64,000 nt of DNA from NCBI GenBank assembly GCA_034770075.1, contig CM068383.1, forward strand, positions 40,567,222-40,631,221. The letters are read 5' to 3'. This stretch comes from Aralia elata. Taxonomy: Eukaryota; Streptophyta; Magnoliopsida; Apiales; Araliaceae. This document shows positions 46,720-57,684 of this stretch, one piece after another (position 1 is the first letter of the stretch; each line of letters opens with the position of its first letter). Made by a program: the position numbers and the translations under genes. Under the pieces are notes generated by a model. The model searched no databases, had not been told where the DNA came from, and saw nothing but the letters and a program-made list of their open reading frames with translations.

Positions 46720-48575
46720 TGTAATGTCCAGGAATTTCAAAGCAGTGTATCCAATTTATTTTTATAAATAAATTCATTTTTTATATAATATTATAAATTT
46801 AATTGGATCCATGTGAGTATTATTATTTACTTATATAAATATGTGATCCAATAATTTTCTGTGCATTAAAGGGACTCACCGATAGTCTAAATAAATTAGT
46901 GAGTAACCCTAAAGAATTTATTTACAAGAAAATTAGGGAATTAATAAATAATTTCATTTCATTATCGGATTAAATAATTCGAATAAAGAATTATGGTTAA
47001 AATAAATATTTTAATAATTAATGGGTTTAGTTATTTTATATTAGAAGGTGGTTAATTTAATTGGACCATTTTGTTTTTCTTTTAATTGGACTAAGCCCAA
47101 ATCCCTTGTTATTTTTCCCTTTTGGGCCACTTTGTTTTAACTATTTTCAGCCGGCCCAACAATTTGTTGAGCCCAATTTCATTCCCAACCAAAAACCGAA
47201 CCCGAATTGGATGAGCCCAATTTAATTGCCAGCCGGGTCAGCCCATTCCTAGAACCGGTTGAATCCATCTTAATTGGGGCAACGGATGAGCTAATTTGGG
47301 AAGAACAAATTGGGACTCAGCCTAAAACCCAAATAACCGAAACACAGAAAGGAAAAAGGGAACCAAATCCCAACACCCTCGATCAGTCGCAACCAGTGAA
47401 GGAAGAGGGGGAAAAATCAATCGAAGCTGTCAATCGAGCCAACCCAAGCCTCAATCAACCAGTCGGAGAGGGGGCAGGTGACTGAACGGAGTGACGCCAA
47501 GCGCGCCGGCGATCGCACGAAGCAGCCAGTGGACAGAACGGGGGAGGCATCGACGACCGGTCGCTTAACGATCGGACCAAAGGTCCGAAGAAATCGGCGA
47601 TTGGACGGTGAAAAGGGGGAACGATGCTCGAGGTTCTGCCGATGTGAAACGGGCGACAACCAGTTCTCCTCAAACCCTCAGTTATTGTCCGAAGCAATTA
47701 GGGTATTAACCATAAATTTGGGCAAACTCTGCCCTATAAATTGAGACCCCAACCCTGAAGAACTGCCGATTTTCATTGCTTGGTGAGACCCAAAAAATTT
47801 TAGGGTTCGACAGTAGTGTGAGAGTCAGAAAAATTATCCCTGAATGTCCAGCTTGGTATCCTACTTTGGAAGGAGAAGGAAGGCCGCCAATCGATCGAAC
47901 CCAAGGTATCAAAAAGGGATTATTGACTGTGATGGTTTTATTTTCCAGTTTGTGCTGGGTTGTTTGGTTAGAGATTCTGGTATGGTGTTGAAATTTTCTA
48001 TACCTTGTAGTGTTTTGGATTAAAATCATTCCCCTGTATTGTGAAGTTTTATTTCTCTGGATCAAACTAAAAGAATTTATTGAAATTGTTTGGTGTACGT
48101 TATACCTTGTATTGGGTTTGTATGAAATTCTTTCGGTATACTTGGTTAGTTTATTTAGATTGGGTTATGTTTGTGTGCTGGTAGCAGCCGATGGGTTGGC
48201 TTATAATGCTGTATTTAGTTTGTGGTTGTTCTGTATTGGGTCATTTTGTCCTCTGTATTAGTATAGATTGTTTCTCTGTATTAGGCAGTTGATTTCTTGT
48301 GTGGGGATAAACTGTTTTGGATTGTGTTGCTCGACTGTATTGAGTTGTGCAGTTTCATCAAGGAAACTCTGTTTTACTGAATGACCCTAGGAGGCTCAGG
48401 CCAGCAACATGAGTTCTAAGAACAAAAGTAAACTTTTATGTGTGATGATATTTGGGCTAAATGGTATGCATAAGGAGGTCTATCTGATTTAGCACACAAT
48501 GAACTAATGATCAGCTATGAATTGGGTTAATAATGAACTACTATTATAATGATACGTGGAAATAATAAATATTTA

Positions 48576-49650
48576 ATTAAATATGAATAAAGTTAATATA
48601 ATAATTATTTATTATTAATAGATAATAAATAAAGATAATAAATATTTAATTATTATTTAATAATAATAATTAAATATGAATAAAGTTAATAAAATAATTA
48701 TTTATTATTAATAAATAATAAATAAAGATAATAAATATTTAATTATTATTTAATAATAATAATAATTAAATATGAATAAAGTTAATATAATAATTATTTA
48801 TTATTAATAGATAATAAATAAAGATAATAAATATTTAATTATTATTTAATAATAATAATTAAATATGAATAAAGTTAATAAAATAATTATTTATTATTAA
48901 TAAATAATAAATAAAGATAATAAATATTTAATTATTATTTAATAATAATAATAATTAAATATGAATAAAGTTAATATAATAATTATCTATTATTAATAGA
49001 TAATAAATAAAGATAATAAATATTTAATTATTATTTAATAATAATAATTAAATATGAATAAAGTTAATAAAATAATTATTTATTATTAATAAATAATAAA
49101 TAAAGATAATAAATATTTAATTATTATTTAATAATAATAATAATTAAATATGAATAAAGTTTAATATAATAATTATTTATTATTAATAGATAATAAATAA
49201 AGATAATAAATATTTAATTATTATTTAATAATAATAATTAAATATGAATAAAGTTAATAAAATAATTATTTATTATTAATAAATAATAAATAAAGATAAT
49301 AAATATTTAATTATTATTTAATAATAATAATAATTAAATATGAATAAAGTTAATATAATAATTATTTATTATTAATAGATAATAATTAAAGATAATAAAT
49401 AGTTAATTATTATCTATTAATAATAATTAAATATGAATAAAGTTAATAAAATAATTATTTATTATTAATAAATAATAAATAAAGATAATAAATATTTAAT
49501 TATTATTTAATAATAATAATAATTAAATATGAATAAAGTTAATATAATAATTATTTTATTATTAATAGATAATAAATAAAGATAATAAATATTTAATTAT
49601 TATTTAATAATAATAATAATTAAAATAAAGTTAATAAAATAATTATTTAT
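48576..49650. repeat. Alternating 93/96-bp AT-rich tandem array, 3' LTR copy
   Basis: Monomers start at 48585, 48678, 48774, 48867, 48963, 49056, 49152, 49246, 49342, 49435 and 49531, plus a degenerate last one. Copy number and alternation are the same as in the 5' LTR. Single-base indels break the strict spacing near 49160 and 49555. Confidence 0.95.
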
Positions 49651-50952
49651 TATTTATAGTAAATAAAGGTACTAAGTATTTAATTATTATTTAATAATAA
49701 TAATAATTAAGTAGAAATGAAGTTACGAATTAATAAGGACGATAAGTACTTAATCATCAAATGAAATGATGATTAAGTATGAGGGAGATTAATAAGTTAA
49801 TTAGTTGTGGCCCTTAATAAATAAAGATAACAAGCACTCAATAATTATTCAATAAATATTTATTAATAATTAATTGTGTGTAGATTTATACCTTAATTAA
49901 TGTTGAATAAAGAATAAGGTTAATAATTACTAAATTACCCCTAAGGTAATGGTAATTAAGAGTAAATTGAATAAATGATCAATGGTTCTGTCATCTCTAA
50001 ACCCAAATGAATTTATTTTATAAATGATAAATAAGGATTGTTAGACCATACCTGGAAATAATTAAAGGTAATAATTGGAGTATTCAAATGATAAGTGACC
50101 CTGATTGATTATTATCTGTTTAAATAATAAATAGAGATCATTAAATTTTTGTTAGTTGATGGCTAGGTAGTAATTAAGTTCGGTAAATTACTTATCTGCT
50201 AAATGGATAGCATAAGTGGGTATAATTACGCAATGCTAATGGATAAACCAATTCTACCAACTGATAGGTTATCCACGGTCGAGTAATTAAAGCTAGAATT
50301 TATCTGTAGCTGAGCAAACAGGCAAGTCCTCTATCTCGAACTTTGATTATTGCAAGTTCTTCCTTACTCAACTTTTTTACCTTGAGTAATACTTCTAAAA
50401 CCTTATGCAGTATTTTAATTCATGCAAAAAGGTATATATTATTGCAAGTATTCTTTAAGCTTGAATTTTATTTCCAAGCATGCGTTAAGTGGTCTAATTA
50501 CTTTCAAAGTTATTCCACATCTGTATATTATTGACATTTGTGCATTTGAATTCGTATATTAAATTCAGAAATCTGCAAACCATTCATGGTTAAGTCTGAA
50601 CCCTTGTTCGGTCAGACAATTATGTGAAATTTTATAAAAGCTATCCGAACCAATCAATGGTAAGGATTCTTAGACTGTATGAACACCCCTTTATTTATAG
50701 GGGAGTAGTACCCCACGTACCGTAAAAAAGTTACAAATAGAATAATTAAAAGTTATTCATATACATAGGGTACGCGAGCCTGATCCCCTCAAGTACGTTA
50801 TTCTGTAGCCAGTAACCAGAGGGTCAACCAGCTATTGACTCCTCTGGAAGTTATCGTTCAAAGTCTATTTGACTATCAATTGTTCTAAAAGCATTTATTG
50901 TTCTTGCTTCTGATTTATTCTATTGTTGAAATCCCTTTTTATCATCCCTTCA

Positions 50953-51023
50953 TCATGATATACCTTTATTGTTGTACTTTAAACTTGCTGGGCAAACTCG
51001 TTGCTCATTCTTGCTATATCATG
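50953..51023 (+). promoter_or_regulatory. Conserved stem-flanked LTR block, TEK1 3' LTR copy
   Basis: Same inverted repeat and loop as 40261-40332, with one substitution just inside the left arm. Confidence 0.75.
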
Positions 51024-51348
51024 ACTTCATTGCAGCTAAACCCGAGACGTCAGGGAAGAACAAAGGGAAAGAAAAGATGAAATGATAGATTTCTAGTAGC
51101 AAACTTTAGATTTATGTGTTAGTTAATTTCGGTTAATGTAATTTAAACCTTGATGGCTATTTAAGGTATGTTTTGTGTAAACGTTTAAGGTTAATCGTAT
51201 TCTGGGACTAGTGACACCTTGTAATGAACAATGTATGTTTATTATATTCCGCACTTTTAGATATCATATGTTGTTAAAGGTGAATGTTTGTATTGGATCG
51301 TGATGACCAGATCCGGGTATTTGGAGACCCGAATTTGGGGGCGTCACA

Positions 51349-51353
51349 AGTGC
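51349..51353. other. Target site duplication AGTGC, right copy (TEK1)
   Basis: agtgc directly follows the 3' LTR and equals the bases before the 5' LTR. Confidence 0.95.
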
Positions 51354-52373
51354 AGTAACTTTTGCTCTATTCCCAACTCGTAGGTCAACTTCTCCTTCCG
51401 CCAAAGTCCTACTCCTTCGGAGTTCCTGCACATTAACACAAATGTGAGAACCACATCCAGTATCCAATACCCATGATGTAGAAGTAGACAAATTGACTTC
51501 TATAACATAAATACCTGAATCAAAAGTCACACTTCCTTTCTTTTTCTTCAGCTCTTCCAAATAAGCATGACAATTCCTCTTCCAGTGTCCAGGTTTTCCA
51601 CATAAGTGACAATCACCTTCTTTAGCCACCCCACCTGTAGGCTTTAAATCCCGTTTGTTTTTGAAATTGGGTTTGGCACCAGATTTAGATCTTATCTTTT
51701 TCTTGCCTTTCCCTTTTCCCTTAGCATTCCCCTTTTGCACCATCATTATGGGATCGAGTCCTGCCTTTTTCATGTTGTTCTCGGCAGTTCTTAACATGTT
51801 CAACAACTCAGTAAGTGGTTTCTCAATTTCATTCATGAGATAATTCATAACAAAGTGAGAGTAGTTGTTGTTCAAAGATTGCAAAACAAGATCAGTTTGG
51901 GCTTCCTGAGTAATTGGAAAACCTAACCTATTAAGGTACTCAATATACCCAATCATTTTCAGAACATGTGGACCAACTGGATCACGATCACCCATCTTGC
52001 AGTGATATAATGCTTTGCTTGTATCATACCTCTCCTGTCGAGCATGCCCTTCGAACAATTTCTTGAGATGCTCGAATATTTCATAAGCATCCATTAACTC
52101 ATGTTGCTTCTGAAGCTCAAAGTTCATAGTTGCTAGCATGAGACAACTCATGTCCAGAGCATCATCTTGATGCTTCTTGTAAGCATTATGCTCTGCACGT
52201 GGTGCAGTGTTAGCTGGTGCTGCAGGAATAGGCCCATCAAGGACATATAGCTTGCGCTCTTGTTTGAGGACAATCCTCAAGTTCCTATGTCAGTCTAGAA
52301 AATTAATTCCACTCAGTTTTTCCTTCTCAAGGACTGATCGTAGTGAAAGACTATTTGTGTTGTTGTTTGCCAT
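51354..52373 (-). pseudogene. COP-C gag and protease, upstream part
   Basis: The minus-strand ATG at 52373 (MANNNTNSLSLRSVLEKEKL) opens a copia gag. A Trp codon is changed to TGA at 52290-52292. The frame then stays open through gag (LATMNFELQKQHELMDAYEI), a basic linker, a zinc knuckle CHLCGKPGHWKRNC (about 51573-51615) and the protease DTGCGSHIC, to VGNRAKVTA where TEK1 inserted. The protein continues at 36011 on the other side of TEK1. Reading past 51354 into the LTR is an artefact. Confidence 0.85.
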
Positions 52374-53833
52374 TGATATCTATAATTTATAAGTGCAAAA
52401 ATAATAAGTCAAATTGCAGAGTTTTTGATATTATGAAATTGATAATAGTACATTCAAAATATACCTCCCACTATTTTATTCAAATTAATAGCCCTCACCA
52501 TTAATTCAGAAAGCATTTTTATTTAAATCTTTCTAGTGAGCCAAGATCCATATTTCATTATGCCTTAAGTTAGCTTTGGCTATTCTCTCAAAACATAATT
52601 ATTTAGGTAGACAACCCTTTGTCAATTATATCGTATATAACTCTTAGATAGTTTGGTGAACAACATTTGTTCTAAGTCCATCTAATGGTACCTACCAAAC
52701 TTTATACCTCTAAGTCCACAATCCTATTGAGATAACTTAGTTAAGTCAAGCCCAATGATTTTAACAATTTGGATATCACAATTATCCTATCGCATCTTAC
52801 CAAGATAAATAGGGTACTTTGCTTTGGCAAACCTACATCCATCGATCAAGGTCTTGATGAGTGTTATTCATTGGAAGGCATCTGATTTAGACTTAATAAT
52901 TTTATGAGGGATTTTATTAATTAATTTAGATCTCACCAATTTTTAATCTCATTAAGAATGCACATTATTTATCATATCATATCGTATACAGGCATAAATA
53001 AAGTGAAAAATTAAATGTGTCACAGTTATGGCCCAACCCTATGTCAATCTTTTCAAGCTAATGAAAAGATTGAAGGTCAGTCTAAGGTGATAAAAAAAAC
53101 TTCAAAATAGTAGCTTCCTCGGGCCTTCCTCATGTATGTGTCTCCTCTCCATCATCATCTTGTCATCTTGATAGGTTACATTTGTACATTACATGCGATA
53201 AAGAAACCTCGAGTTACATTCGAGGGGATTTAGATGAGAAAAAAATATTACATTAGACTTTATAGAAAGGCACGACATGCAAGCCGTATTTCAAAAACAA
53301 AAACCACTAACCTATGGGTCAAAAGGGCCATAACTGTGCACCATGCATATCACAATAAGCACATAACACAATTTTATATAATAAAAAATATCGAATATTA
53401 GGGTTACGACCATCGTGCGCTACAACGGGGGGTCCAAGGGGGGTTTCCCCCCTGGCGGTGGTCCGGTTGATCTTATTGCAGAATTTTTCCACACGAATTT
53501 ATGAAACAATTTCAGATTCGTATACAAACCCCAAAACACACATAATAACAATACATTCAGAACATATCATATATGTCCAGTTTAAGTTAATCATATTAAA
53601 CCGAATCATGTTTCTAATCCAATTAGAACAGTAGTTGTATTGTTATTCCACCTTTTAGGATACGATTAATAAAACATCTTATACATGCATATATATTACT
53701 GTTTTTCCAGAACTCGCATACATACATAATAAGGTATATTCAATTTTCAGATCGGTTAACATGCATCATCAAATATCATATATATATCGAATACAATTAA
53801 AACACGTAATCTGAATTAATCTTTTCGCAAGTA
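52374..53833 (-). other. COP-C 5' leader (untranslated)
   Basis: About 1.46 kb of AT-rich non-coding leader. It includes a ggtagacaac..tttgtcaatta block (52616-52626) shared with the COP-A leaders, and a G6-TTT-C6 hairpin (53438-53452). Confidence 0.7.
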
Positions 53834-53845
53834 GCTCTGATACCA
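53834..53845 (-). promoter_or_regulatory. COP-C primer binding site
   Basis: The minus strand reads tggtatcagagc one base after the 5' LTR end. It is an initiator-Met tRNA type PBS. Confidence 0.9.
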
Positions 53846-53846
53846 C

Positions 53847-55397
53847 TGTAGGGTTTTAGACACATAAATGCAGCGGAATTTAAAATTTTAAAATAATTTT
53901 TTGAAACCCTAAAACAGGATCCATGCGAAAAGAACAAATTAATTCAGAGGTTTAGATTTGTTTTACCGATTATCCGAGCTTGAATGGAACGCTGAAATTC
54001 TGAACGGCTTCGAATCTCCAACGCAATCCAACGGAACTGCGTCTCTACGGTATCCACACGAACGTCCCACAAATCGTCACACGATCTGCAACAAAGAGAA
54101 CTCCGGTACTAGCCGCCAAGATCTGGATTTTCTAAAGTTTTGCTCTCAACTCTCTTTTCTAAAACGACTAGGTTTTTTTTTCTTTTGGTTTCGCGTACCT
54201 TAGACTGCTGATATATCAGATATATATAGCGTCCAAAAAGTAATTAAACAAAACCCTAATCCTATTAAAAAAGTAAAATCCGAATTTATATATATTATAT
54301 TTTAATTAAGTCTTACTTAATTAATATACATATATACAAATTATCCTGTTAATTTAAATTCATAATTTAAATACTATCAATCATATTGATATATTTAAAT
54401 CCTTACAATTTAAATTAATTCTCTTTTAATTACGTTCTAAGTGTGTGACCCTATAGGTTATTATTATATTGACAATAATTTTAAAATCATATTATAAAAT
54501 TATAAACAGTGAGTGGCATCTAGTAATGCATCACTGCTACCCAAATAATAATAAGATCGGTGACTCAATGCAACCTTTTCGTGACCAATGTTTCAATGTA
54601 ATTTAATCCTTTTAACCTTGACATCCTAGATTAAACTCAAGCCATGGAATGTATCATACTCTTCGTAATTTAATCTGAGTTTTCTTGATTAATGAGTAGA
54701 CTATATGAAACAAATCACTATTTGAGAATGGCCATGCATTTCATAGTCCTACTCAATCAAGAGGCCTATGGATATCACCCCTAATATATAGGAGGGCTAA
54801 ATTCCATCTAGATCACTCATATTCCTCACACGATTCATGATCTACCCAATAATCACCTTTATTGTCCACCCTATTAAAGGTGACCTTTGATGATATCAAA
54901 GTACATAAATTCTCGTATAGTAATATAGTGATTTCAGGTCGGAGGACCATTACATCATTGTCACTATGAGAATTGCTTATGACACTTTGCATAATGCTCC
55001 ACGTAGAATTCTCATGATGGGTCTGTCCAGTACATTGTTCTGTAACATGTACCTATGCATTGACTTGATATCTCATATATTAATGACTAATGAGATTTGG
55101 CCATCAGTCAATCCACATACTAGTCTCAATGTATCATTGTTGTCACATTCTCAATGATACTCGACTAGGGACATTTAACAGTAATGATACTTATTGTAAT
55201 TATATAATCTCATGTTCAAGTCACATAGTTGAAGCTATATAATTTGTATCATTATTCTAAGGACTTTTATTATGTTAACATTTATATAACACAGTAAATG
55301 AAACCATAATAAAATAATTCATTTATTCAATCAAATATTAAAAGAAATGTTAAGCAATTACATTAAATAATTGGCCTATAGGGCATAAACTCTAACA
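53847..55397 (-). repeat. COP-C 5' LTR
   Basis: 1,551 bp and collinear with 31501-33053. The end tctaaca is followed by the agtta target duplication (55398-55402). Confidence 0.9.
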
Positions 55398-55799
55398 AGT
55401 TACACACTCTTCCATAAGAATTGGAGAGAGAGTACTTGCAATTTTTATAGAGATAGAAACTAGGGTTTTGCCAACACCCATCTTCTTGAACAACTATTAT
55501 TCCTTGGTGAATCACCTCTAGAGGCCAAACACTTGGGTGGCTAACGTTGATCAAAGGAAGGAATCTCATCGGTGGAATTCGAGAAGAACGCGAAGGATTT
55601 GGAGGTGAACTCGTACCTGTGGAAGCATGGTTCTACAAGGGTACGATTCTCATACTTTATCTCTTTCGTTTAATTGATAATTGAGCACATGGATGATCAT
55701 GGTGATGGTTTGTATGAAAACTTTTAAAATCCGTTTTATTACGTTTCCGCACTATTTATGTAATTTGATTGCATGTTCGCGCTATATGCAAACCTAACA
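55398..55799 (+). repeat. COP-A2 left LTR, second part
   Basis: Resumes the LTR after COP-C and ends aacctaaca at 55799. It matches the complement of COP-A1 21475-21870. Together with 30093-31500 it gives an LTR of about 1.8 kb. Confidence 0.9.
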
Positions 55800-55800
55800 G

Positions 55801-55812
55801 TGGTATCAAAGC
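55801..55812 (+). promoter_or_regulatory. COP-A2 primer binding site
   Basis: tggtatcaaagc lies one base after the LTR end. It is an initiator-Met tRNA type PBS with one change. Confidence 0.85.
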
Positions 55813-55913
55813 CTAACCTTGTCCTAATTATCAATTATTTTGATTCCATGTATGTATGGGTATGCGATTGGATCGATTTTCTTAGCAAAGAAAAAAAATT
55901 TCGAAGTCTGCTA

Positions 55914-56040
55914 CGCGGCGCGGCCGCGCCGCTTCCAGTTCATTCTGGAGCGCGGCTGCGCCCGAACCCAGAAATCGTTTTTGGGGGTGCAGCGCGGCCG
56001 CGCCGCTCCTAGTTCATTTTGGAGCGCGGCCGCGCCGGTT
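55914..56040 (+). repeat. GC-rich duplicated palindromes in the COP-A2 leader
   Basis: Two tandem copies of a ~75-bp unit: gcgcggccgcgccgct, a cagttcatt-like spacer, then tggagcgcggcygcgcc. Each copy contains one or more perfect or near-perfect gcgcggccgcgc palindromes. Confidence 0.85.
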
Positions 56041-56089
56041 TGCAGATTTTGAAAATTTTTTATTTTGATTTTATTTATTTTCAATTGGA

Positions 56090-56430
56090 ATATAATTAAA
56101 ATTAAAAGTTTTATTTGAACTTGGAATTGGATTCTACGTTAACTAGAATAAAGGAGTTTATTCACATATGGAATAGGATTCCATGTTTCCTAGAATAAGG
56201 AGTTTATTCACATATGGAATAGGATTCCATGTTTCCTTAAAAATAAAGATGTTTATTTTGATAAGGAATATGATTTAACATATTTTATTATTCCAAGCAA
56301 TTTTAAGTTAAAATAAAGGAGTTTATTTTGAACTTAAAATTGGTTTCCATGTTAATTAAAATAAAGAAGTTTATTATGATTTAAATTTTGATTAAAATAA
56401 AGGAGTTTATTTTGTTTCAAAATTAGATTT
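56090..56430 (+). repeat. Degenerate tandem repeats in the COP-A2 leader
   Basis: Units of ~45-55 bp around ataaaggagtttatt and ggaataggattccatgtt recur about six times. Two adjacent units (about 56140-56235) are nearly identical. Confidence 0.7.
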
Positions 56431-57684
56431 TTGTAAACTTTTAATTGCCCATTAAATGATATCAATGCATATATGGAATGGTTTTATTATTCATGAGATG
56501 AATGTTATTTATTGATACATATGGAGATATGTATGATAATAAATAGGGATTGATTATGGACTACTGACCAATGTGTGATTGGATTTATTTTAGTGGATGC
56601 TTGAATAAATGGGTTTTTATAAATGGGGTCTGCGTACCTCGTCTTCTCTAGTTTTTCTTGATGTAAATTCTATCTTCCTCCTATGTACCTCCCCTTGACT
56701 GCTGATCAAGGTTTCTATTTATTGTAAATAGTTTATGTAATAGGTTTAGTTAAAATTACTTGAAGAATTGGAGACAAAGGAGCAATGAGCACTTGAAAAC
56801 TCGTTTGTAATGGAGCCCAGGTTTAAATGTAATAGTTATATTTAAATTTTTTTGTTCTTGTACCCTAGGTTTGACCTTTTGGTTCACTTGGTGGCTCTAG
56901 TGAACCAAACTAGAATAAAAGTTCATAATCAATTCGGGTAGAATATAGTATTCTATATGTGCATGCTTACTATGTATATATTATATATTATACAGCATGC
57001 TTCGCATGTTAAATAATATGACGCGTATTTTATATATATGTGTGCATGCGCGCTAAACAAGATGAGACAAATAATAACAAACCCCTCAAAGAAATTATAT
57101 TAAGTCCTAAACATTCCAAGATATTTGAAATATCGAACATCTCCTTCTAGCATGGTAAAGCAATAGAGTATTAAACATTTAATATGAGTTTGTTGTGTCA
57201 CACAAGGCAAGTATTAAATATTTAAGATGTTGCTTTATCACATTCGATGCTTATAAATAGACTGAACGATGCTGTTTTGTTGTGTCACACAAGGACAGTA
57301 TTTTTCTTTCGAATATATGGAAGTGTTAGGTTGGACTTAACTTGGATAATTTTGATTCGGATGTGTCACACTTGATCAAAATAATCTAAGAGGCAAAATA
57401 CAAGGAGTTACATAGTAATGTAATTGACAATAGTTGTCTACCTATTTATTTATATATAGTTTGTTGTGTCACACAAGGCTATATACATTTAAAATGAGAT
57501 CCTTATTCTCACTAGCAAATCTTTAATTAGATATGATGAACTATATATGGAGGGTAATATAGTTTGATGAAAATAGTGGGAGATACCAATTTAAATAAAG
57601 ACCTAATTTATTTTGGTAATTAATTAAGAAATGAATGTATGCTAAAATGTTGCTAAATTACAAATTCATTTACAGAATTTTACA

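Larger units (their letters stand above)
36017..51348 (+). mobile_element. Full-length Tekay/Del-like Ty3-gypsy element TEK1 (15.3 kb)
   Basis: Both LTRs are complete (36017-40656, 4,640 bp; 46720-51348, 4,629 bp) with TG/CA ends and are flanked by the 5-bp duplication agtgc. PBS is at 40660-40671 and the PPT is at about 46707-46719. The internal 6.06 kb holds an extra ORF (40889-41715), then gag-pol (42101-46672) in gypsy order: gag, protease, RT, RNase H, integrase, chromodomain-like tail. LTR differences are few and largely small indels, so this is the youngest insertion. Its frames are broken at several points, so an autonomous copy is unlikely unless some of the breaks are assembly errors. 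Confidence 0.95.
46720..51348 (+). repeat. TEK1 3' LTR
   Basis: 4,629 bp and almost identical to 36017-40656. Visible differences are small indels near 47190, 47489, 47545 and 47620, a few in the array, and a cluster of substitutions near 50728-50765. Its open frames (47207-47485, 47776-47991, 48010-48261) mirror those of the other LTR. Confidence 0.95.
31501..55397 (-). mobile_element. Ty1-copia element COP-C, Angela/BARE-like, split by TEK1
   Basis: Minus-oriented element in the COP-A2 LTR. LTRs are at 31501-33053 and 53847-55397 (TGTTAGAGTTTATGCCC start, CCCTACA end). The flanking 5-bp duplication agtta is at 31496-31500 and 55398-55402. PBS is at 53834-53845 and the PPT is at 33054-33064. 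The LTR start and the gag sequence (RNLRIVLKQERKLYVLDGPI, LMLATMNFELQKQHE) resemble the Angela/BARE lineage. TEK1 splits its polyprotein at 36016/51349. Without TEK1 it is about 8.6 kb with complete LTRs. Confidence 0.9.
55813..57684 (+). other. COP-A2 5' leader (untranslated)
   Basis: Collinear with the COP-A1 leader. It holds the GC-rich palindromes (55914-56040), degenerate tandem repeats around ataaaggagtttatt (56090-56430), three ttgttgtgtcacacaaggc motifs (57190-57210, 57279-57297, 57462-57480) plus a weaker one near 57362, and the gacaatagttgtc stem (57426-57438). Confidence 0.75.
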
